Origin: Gambelia wislizenii
Lineage: Eukaryota > Chordata > Lepidosauria > Squamata > Crotaphytidae
Length of the DNA: 64,000 bases
Assembly: GCA_030847615.1 (NCBI GenBank)
Contig: JAUMIR010000005.1
Span: 80,572,492-80,636,491 of the forward strand
Reading direction: 5' to 3'
Below are positions 58,270 through 64,000 of the stretch, piece by piece. The first letter of the stretch is position 1. Each line of letters begins with the position of its first letter. Both the position numbers and the translations under genes were made by a program. The notes beneath the pieces are model-generated. The model did no database searches and had not been told where the DNA came from. It saw nothing but the letters and a program-made list of their open reading frames with translations.

Positions 58270-59592
58270 ACTCTCTCAATGAAGATCAAAAATTTATGGG
58301 CTTCACCTCACGAAGCCTTACACAACAGAGAGGGTATTCCATCGAAACAATGGTTGAGATATGGAGATATCCTAAAAATTGAAGGTGACCAGCTAAGACT
58401 TAAGACTCAAGATGAAATGGCAGAAGATGATTTAGTATGTCACTGGTATTTGTATAAGCAAATGAAAGAGATATATAAAATGGATGCAAGCCTTACAGGA
58501 GTCCTGACTCAAAAATCACAATGGGACTCTATTATGGAGTTGGGAAACAAAAATATGATCTCCAGATTTTATAAATTACTTTTGGAATGGGAAACGGAAG
58601 AGGAGACTGTGAAACCTAGTATGAAGGTATGGGCTAAAAATGATGGTCATGCAATAGAATTTGAAAATTGGGAATACTTGTGGACAAGACAAATTAAAAG
58701 AACACTAAGTCAAGATTTAAGAGAAAATCTATACAAAATGTATTTTAGATGGTATTTATCGCCTAATAGATTAGCCCGAATGTACAAAGGTGCACAGAAC
58801 TCCTGCTGGAAATGTGGAGAAAAAAACGCAACTTTTTTTCACTTGTGGTGGGAATGTAAAGAGACTTATAAATTCTGGAAACAAGTTCAACAGATAATGG
58901 AGGAAATATTAAATATCAAACTTCAATGGAAACCAGAGGTTTTCTTGTTAGGAATGATAGAAAAACCAATTGAGAAGGAATATGGGAAAATGATCTTTTA
59001 CATGTTAGTAACTGCTAGAATCACATTCACAAAAATGTGGAAAAATAAAGAATGTCCTAGTGAAGATCAGTGGCTGGAGAAATTATACGAATCCCTTAAA
59101 TTAGACAGATTAACGATGTTATTAAAAGGTCAGACATATGACAAATACAATGAAGATTGGACAGATATAATCAAGTATTTAGTTAACAGGTGGGGAAACA
59201 CAATGGCAATCTCCCCTGTCTGAATAAAGATGAAACGGCTAATAGTATAATATGGAAATAATGCCTGTAGGATATTAGTATATGTAAAATATAACCTTAT
59301 ATATGAGATATCTGTATGTGTACACTTGAGCAAGAAATTCTTTATGACTATGGACCTTAATACTAAGAAATATAGAAACCGTGTATTTAAGGCAAAAATA
59401 GATGTACATTAATGGGTGGGATATGCTTGAAATAGCCAGAACAGGAAGTCAATTAATGTATATTATGTACATATGATGCATACTGTTAATCTTGATAATT
59501 TAGATAATAAGATTTTACACATAAAAAAGGATTAGAGACAATTTAGGAATACAGTATAAAATGATGTTACGTAAATACAAAAAAAAAAAATC
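58270..59592 (+). pseudogene. L1 LINE 3' end (ORF2 C-terminus)
   Basis: An open frame at 58279-59223 (314 codons) encodes the ORF2 C-terminal region. It starts within the domain after reverse transcriptase and carries a cysteine motif, C176-x2-C179-x8-H188-x4-C193, then HLWWECKETYKFWKQV, the standard end of vertebrate L1 ORF2. The ATG is a chance internal one at the 5' truncation. A 3'UTR of about 350 bases ends in an A12 tail (59579-59590), showing poly(A)-primed insertion. Reverse transcriptase and endonuclease are absent. The unbroken frame suggests a fairly recent copy. It lies antisense to GPM6A in intron 1. Confidence 0.88.
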
Positions 59593-61065
59593 TTCCATAC
59601 AGAAAATGGACCACATGGACAATAGAAATAAACATTCTAACCCTTTGTACTTTCTTGGGATGTCTCTGCTAGATCACACCATTGAGCTCTGTTCATATAG
59701 GTTTCCTCAACACATTAGTGATGTAGTGATGTTTGAAAGCTTACACCCAGGATAACATTTCCCAGTTCGGTAACTTTGGCATAATTCTCTGCAAGGTTTA
59801 AAGGTCTTGGTGAATACTGAACAACACATGCTTTTCAAGGATTATTTGTTGTGATTTTTTATTACTACTAGGGATGGGGAAATTTGTCTTCCCCCACATT
59901 CCAGTGTTTTCAGATCTCAATCTCTTTCCCTCTCAAATCTGAGGGTAATTTTTGGATTTCATATGTCCTTGAAAACAAGTGAAATAAAATTCTCCCCCAT
60001 ACTCACTGGACAGATTGAGCTGGTACAACTATACTCAACATGGAAAAAGACCATGCCTGTCATATAGGTTTTAGAAAGAAGAGTCTCATACAAAGGAACA
60101 TCTTAATACTCGCTATACAAATACTAGAGAGGACCTCCTTCAGCAAAGGAGCAGCAATCCAAATTAAGCACTACAAACATGGTTGAAGACATAGGGTTTC
60201 AAATCCAGACTTTTAAAAATGAAGCATTAGAAGCCTTTGTTTCTCTTACCTTTGTTGGCTGACATCCTGCATTGCAATTATGGATTCATAACGTAGACCT
60301 ATGGATCTGTAACTGCTCTGTATTCACTTATGCTACATATTCGCAATTGAGGCACTAAAGCAACTATTGTAAATACTTCACAGAGTTCACCATAAACCTG
60401 AGGGATCCACCTCACATGATGAAGGTGCTGAGTGGGGCACTTCAAAGCAATGCGGCTAGCCTCCTTTGAGGCACTGTGCAATGAGCAGATGCTCATCATT
60501 CTGAAGCAACCCACTCATACACATCACCAACCTCCATACTCACTGACCAAGTTTACAGTGGGCTCTGGGGTGGGCAGGTTGACTCCTTAGGTCTACTACA
60601 TTTATGTAGTTATGACTGTGATGTAGGATCTCAGCCAATTTTTTTTTAAATCTCAATTTCTTTTCCTTGCTGAAGATGAAGAAATTTGTGAATTTTGAAA
60701 AATTTCTAATAAAAGAAAATCTGAAACAAATTTCTCACCCATCACCCCTACTTCCTAACAACTCTAACAATATTGTGGAACAAGAAAAATGCACACTGCT
60801 TCTATATGAAGTTAATAGTGTCTTTCTTTATTTATAGTGCCTTGTATCCAGCCGTGTCAAACTAGCATATGGTCCAGTGCAATATCAGATATGTTTACAG
60901 AACTAACAGAAGATCAGAATCCAGCAGTTTTATGTCATATAATCAGTTGTGCAAGAGATCACATGTGCATGTGTCTCTTGCATTACTGCTTGCACAAAGG
61001 GGAATTCGGTGCAACTACACTATTGGAGTTTTTTGCTCTGCTAGTGTTGCATTAGATCTAGGCCA

Positions 61066-61175
61066 GTGGTTCTCAACCATTGGACCTCCAGAGGTTTTGG
61101 AGTTCAATTCCCAGAATTCCTGAGCATTGGTCATACTAGCTGGGACTTCTGGGAGAGAAAGCCAAAACATCTGGA
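61066..61175. repeat. hAT-Charlie-like MITE
   Basis: GCCAGTGGTTCTCAACCATT opens the element; CAGTGGTTCTCAA is the Charlie-type hAT end. It overlaps the ATTCCCAGAATTCC block found in other short palindromes here. Confidence 0.55.
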
Positions 61176-61512
61176 AGACCAAAGACTATCAAACCTTTCA
61201 ACTAGACCAATGTCAGAATGTGTTACTCCACAGCACAGAATCAGTGACCTGGCCAGAAATACAGGTTAGGCCCATATTGCAGAGAGGCCTAATAAAAACC
61301 CAACCACCCCTGCTGCTCTTCTAAAGACAAAATACTGTACATCTGTTTCTTTGCCTGAACGTGTCAGTTGCTAGGTATTTTAGGTTAGAGTGTATTTTAA
61401 AATAGAAAGTATCTTTACAATATTACTTCCTTTTTTAATACTGAGTTTGGTTGGCTTGACCACTATGAAGAAGTGGACAGAGAGTCAATAAACAAAATGT
61501 ATTTCTTAATGA

Positions 61513-61737
61513 GAGAGCCAGGATGGTGTAGTGGCTTGAGCACTGGATTATGACCAGGTTTTGAATCCCCACTCAGTCATGGAAACCCACTGGGTGACCT
61601 TGGGCAAGTCACACTTTCTCAGCCTTAGAAGAAGACAAAGGCAACCCCCCTCTGAACAAATCTTGCCAAGAAAACCCCAAGATAGATTTGCTTTAGGGTC
61701 ACCATAAGTCAGAAAAGACCTGAAGCACAAAACAACT
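61513..61737 (+). repeat. tRNA-derived SINE, full length
   Basis: GAGCCAGGATGGTGTAGTGG (A-box region), GGTTTTGAATCCCC (B-box), GACCTTGGGCAAGTCACAC, CCTCTGAACAAATCTTGCC, CACCATAAGTCAGAAAAGAC and an AACAAC tail. It is the plus-strand counterpart of 6633-6876. Confidence 0.88.
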
Positions 61738-62031
61738 TTTTAATGACTGCCAGTCATTCCCTAAATGGTCAGTTCATCTGCAGGAACTTGTTCCGAGATA
61801 AGCACTCAACTAGTGTGGGTGGGGGGAGGAGAGAGAGAGAGAGCACACCATTTGATGTTTGGACTGGATGGACAGAAACAAAAAGAGAACATTCTTGGGG
61901 TTGTTTGTTGTCAATGAAGTCCTTTTAGCCAGCAGTGCTTCTCTCTAGGAATTTTGTTGCCCGCTGGAAGAATCTTTGTTCAACGTATGTTCTTATATAT
62001 CTGATGCAAAGGAAGCTAAACCTGGGGCCCT

Positions 62032-62256
62032 TTCACACTACACAGCTATAGCACTATATCCCAGTTTAATTGCCAAGGCACAATATATCCCACTTTAATT
62101 GCCAAGGCTGCATCCTATGCAGTCCTGGGGTTTGTAGTTTGAGAAGGCAGAGCTCTCTGGCTGATTCTAATTCTAAATATCCTCCCCTAAACTGCAAATC
62201 CTAGGATTTCATTGGATGTTGTCATGACAGTAAAAGTGCAATATAGCACTATGAGT
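62032..62256. mobile_element. Palindromic MITE, decayed
   Basis: CTTTCACACTACACAGCTAT at left and GCAATATAGCACTATGAG at right. A stretch of about 30 bases (TTTAATTGCCAAGGC) is duplicated in the left arm. It is related to 12311-12524. Confidence 0.65.
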
Positions 62257-63110
62257 CCTTCCTGAATCTTCATTTGCAAAGAAAAGCCAGAGAGAGGGAG
62301 GGAGAGAGAGTGTAGTGTGAAAAGAGCCCCTGATAACATTACCTCTAGAATGTCCCACTGCTCACATAGAAGTTAAAACAGTATATTAAATTGCAGTTTC
62401 AAAGTATTTTCTTTTATGATGGCTAATAAAAAGGAATGTAATTGTACATGCATTCTAAAATGCACCATATATCTTCAGCTGAAATACTGCACATCCATAT
62501 GTTACTATAATCCTTTAAAAAAATCAGTACATTCCTCCCACTGCCTTTATAAAAAGGATGAGAGTGGGTGGGTGGGAAATGATTAAAAGCTATCTGCCTG
62601 TGGTCTTCCATCTAAAAGTTTAGGAATGAAAAATCTATCCGCTTGTCACACTTCACATGTACAGCAAACATACAAGGTGAAAGGGCATATTGTGCATATA
62701 TGAATCTTTGATCAACATTTTTCTTTTCTCTGTATATAGGCATAAAAGGAACAGCTTCTGTGAGGATAAGGCTGCTTTAAGAAATGAGCTGGAATAAATA
62801 ACCAGAAACACATTAGAAAGAAGTGGTGTACCAGCATCATAGAGGGAAAACAAGCTGGAAGGTTGGCTAAAATGGAATGCCCTTGTATTAAAGCACCATT
62901 CACCATGCCCAGCATCACTTCATAACACAACAATGTTCCTTCTGACCTGAAGATCTGTGGCATAACATGAAAGATAGAAACATTTCACTGCAAGTCAGGA
63001 TGTGTATGTTATGTCCTTCTTACTTTCAGAAGGGAAAGATGCTGTTGAATTTCTGCTTGGCAAATACAGTTTGGCTTTGGCTTCCTTGACAAAGACTAAG
63101 ATCAAGGACT

Positions 63111-63324
63111 TCATCACACCACACTCTTCTAGTGCTATTATCCACTTTAACTGTTGTGGCTGCCTCCGGTGGAATTGTGGGGTTTGTAGTTTAGTGAGGC
63201 CTAAGAGCTCTCTGGCTGGGAGTTCTAAATGCCCCTCCCTAAACTGCAAATCCCAGGATTTCACAGGACGCAGCCATAGCAGTTAAAGTGGAATAATAGC
63301 ACTATAAAAGTATAGTGTGATAAT
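63111..63324. mobile_element. Palindromic MITE, 214 bp, copy 2
   Basis: TCATCACACCACACTCTTCT on the left, AAAGTATAGTGTGATAAT on the right. GTAGTTTAGTGAGGCCTAAG and AAACTGCAAATCCCAGGATT are nearly the same as in copy 1 at 12311-12524. Confidence 0.82.
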
Positions 63325-63596
63325 CTTACAAGACTCAATGGATTTTTGAAGTCAAAAAGGCAACATACTTCTCAGAGTGAGAACATTCTAAAAGCATCAT
63401 TTGCTCTCAGAGATGTTGATCTATATTCAAATATGACTGACCACATCCCATGGGAACATGAGTATGTCTGTTATCTCCAATTTCTTGGGATCACATGCCT
63501 GCAAATCAAGAGGGATAAAATAAAAATCATGCTAGAGCAATGACCAACAAGGCTCTGTAAACAGGCTTGGAAAAGAAATGAATTTTAAAATGATTA

Positions 63597-64000
63597 ATAT
63601 CATTTATTTTTATAAAATCGTAAATGTACATGGCATTTTACAATAAAACAATCAAAAACAGTGGGTCCTTCCAAAGGCATAATAATCTAAAATATATGTA
63701 TATGCACATACAAAGCGAAGGAAGGAATAATCAAATATAAACTACACAATACAATTGCAGAACAAATTATGCAGATAAATTTTAAAAAAATCAAAATAAT
63801 GTAAAGCAAACTGGCCAATACATATAATCAAAACATACAAGATTATAAAATACTATCAAATTAAAATTCCAAAAGCTTTGGAAAAGAAAAAAGTTTTCAA
63901 TTGAGATTTAAAGATAATGAGGGAAGGAGAAGTCCGCAAAATGTTCGGGGGGGGGGATTCCAAAAATATGGGGTAGTGAGTGAAAAAGGACAAAGCCAAG
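63597..64000 (-). repeat. Probable LINE 3' region, cut by window end
   Basis: ATTTATTTTTATAAAATCGT at left and AAAGTTTTCAATTGAGATTT with GGGATTCCAAAAATATGGGG at right are laid out like the reversed 3' end of L2-type LINEs. The family is uncertain. Confidence 0.4.

Larger units (their letters stand above)
53881..64000 (-). other. GPM6A: GPM6A intron 1, 3' part
   Basis: At least 10.1 kb of the first coding intron; no upstream exon is recognised in it. It contains an old CR1 tail, pogo-like and 5S-type repeats, an LTR-like block, an L1 3' end, a SINE and two palindromic MITEs. Nothing firm is seen in 53900-54550, 55170-55880, 57540-58265 or 59596-61060. Confidence 0.7.

Noticed and set aside
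61513..61590. Possible tRNA gene (also 6800-6876 minus)
   Set aside because: A- and B-box remnants lead directly into the SINE body; no acceptor stem or complete cloverleaf.
53881..64000. Search for GPM6A coding exon 1
   Set aside because: No open stretch with the short acidic N-terminus followed by a phase-1 donor was seen; this intron is long in other vertebrates, so the exon is probably outside the window.

Overview
This is vertebrate nuclear DNA, most likely from a squamate reptile (a lizard). The evidence is the repeat mixture: CR1 LINEs with the sauropsid 3' tail of repeated ATTCTATG, L2 and L1 LINEs, tRNA-derived and 5S-rRNA-derived SINEs, many short palindromic DNA transposons, and a Ty1/copia element, a class uncommon in amniotes. 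The placement rests on remembered family features, not on a search.

The only host gene I can support is GPM6A (neuronal membrane glycoprotein M6-a, proteolipid protein family) on the minus strand. Six coding exons lie at 53688-53880, 46720-46876, 14214-14367, 12885-12961, 11149-11214 and 5911-6063. All have canonical GT/AG borders and compatible phases. They encode 266 residues, human residues 13-278 by length. The first coding exon (about 12 residues) and the promoter lie beyond the right edge. A 3'UTR of about 2 kb ends near 3870 with an AATAAA signal.

Layout: 1-3869 is downstream intergenic DNA with CR1 fragments; 3870-5910 is the 3'UTR; 5911-14367 holds exons 7 to 4 with short introns; 14368-46719 is a 32-kb intron that is mostly transposon-derived; 46877-53687 is the next intron; 53881-64000 is part of intron 1.

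The main accessory structure is a Ty1/copia retrotransposon at 19419-25103 (minus strand). It has both LTRs, a 5-bp target duplication, a polypurine tract, and a primer site that pairs with the anticodon arm of initiator tRNA-Met. Its integrase core is missing, its frames are broken, and a CR1 with an open frame has inserted into its 5' LTR. Other notable structures are two inverted copies of one DNA transposon flanking GPM6A exon 3 (44401-44993 and 47413-48003), a palindrome of about 415 bp at 38475-38890, a palindrome of 293 bp at 7156-7448, and an L2 LINE whose YADD tyrosine codon has become a stop. I see no prokaryote-type system, CRISPR array or second host gene. The interest lies in transposon structure and its possible effects on GPM6A RNA processing.
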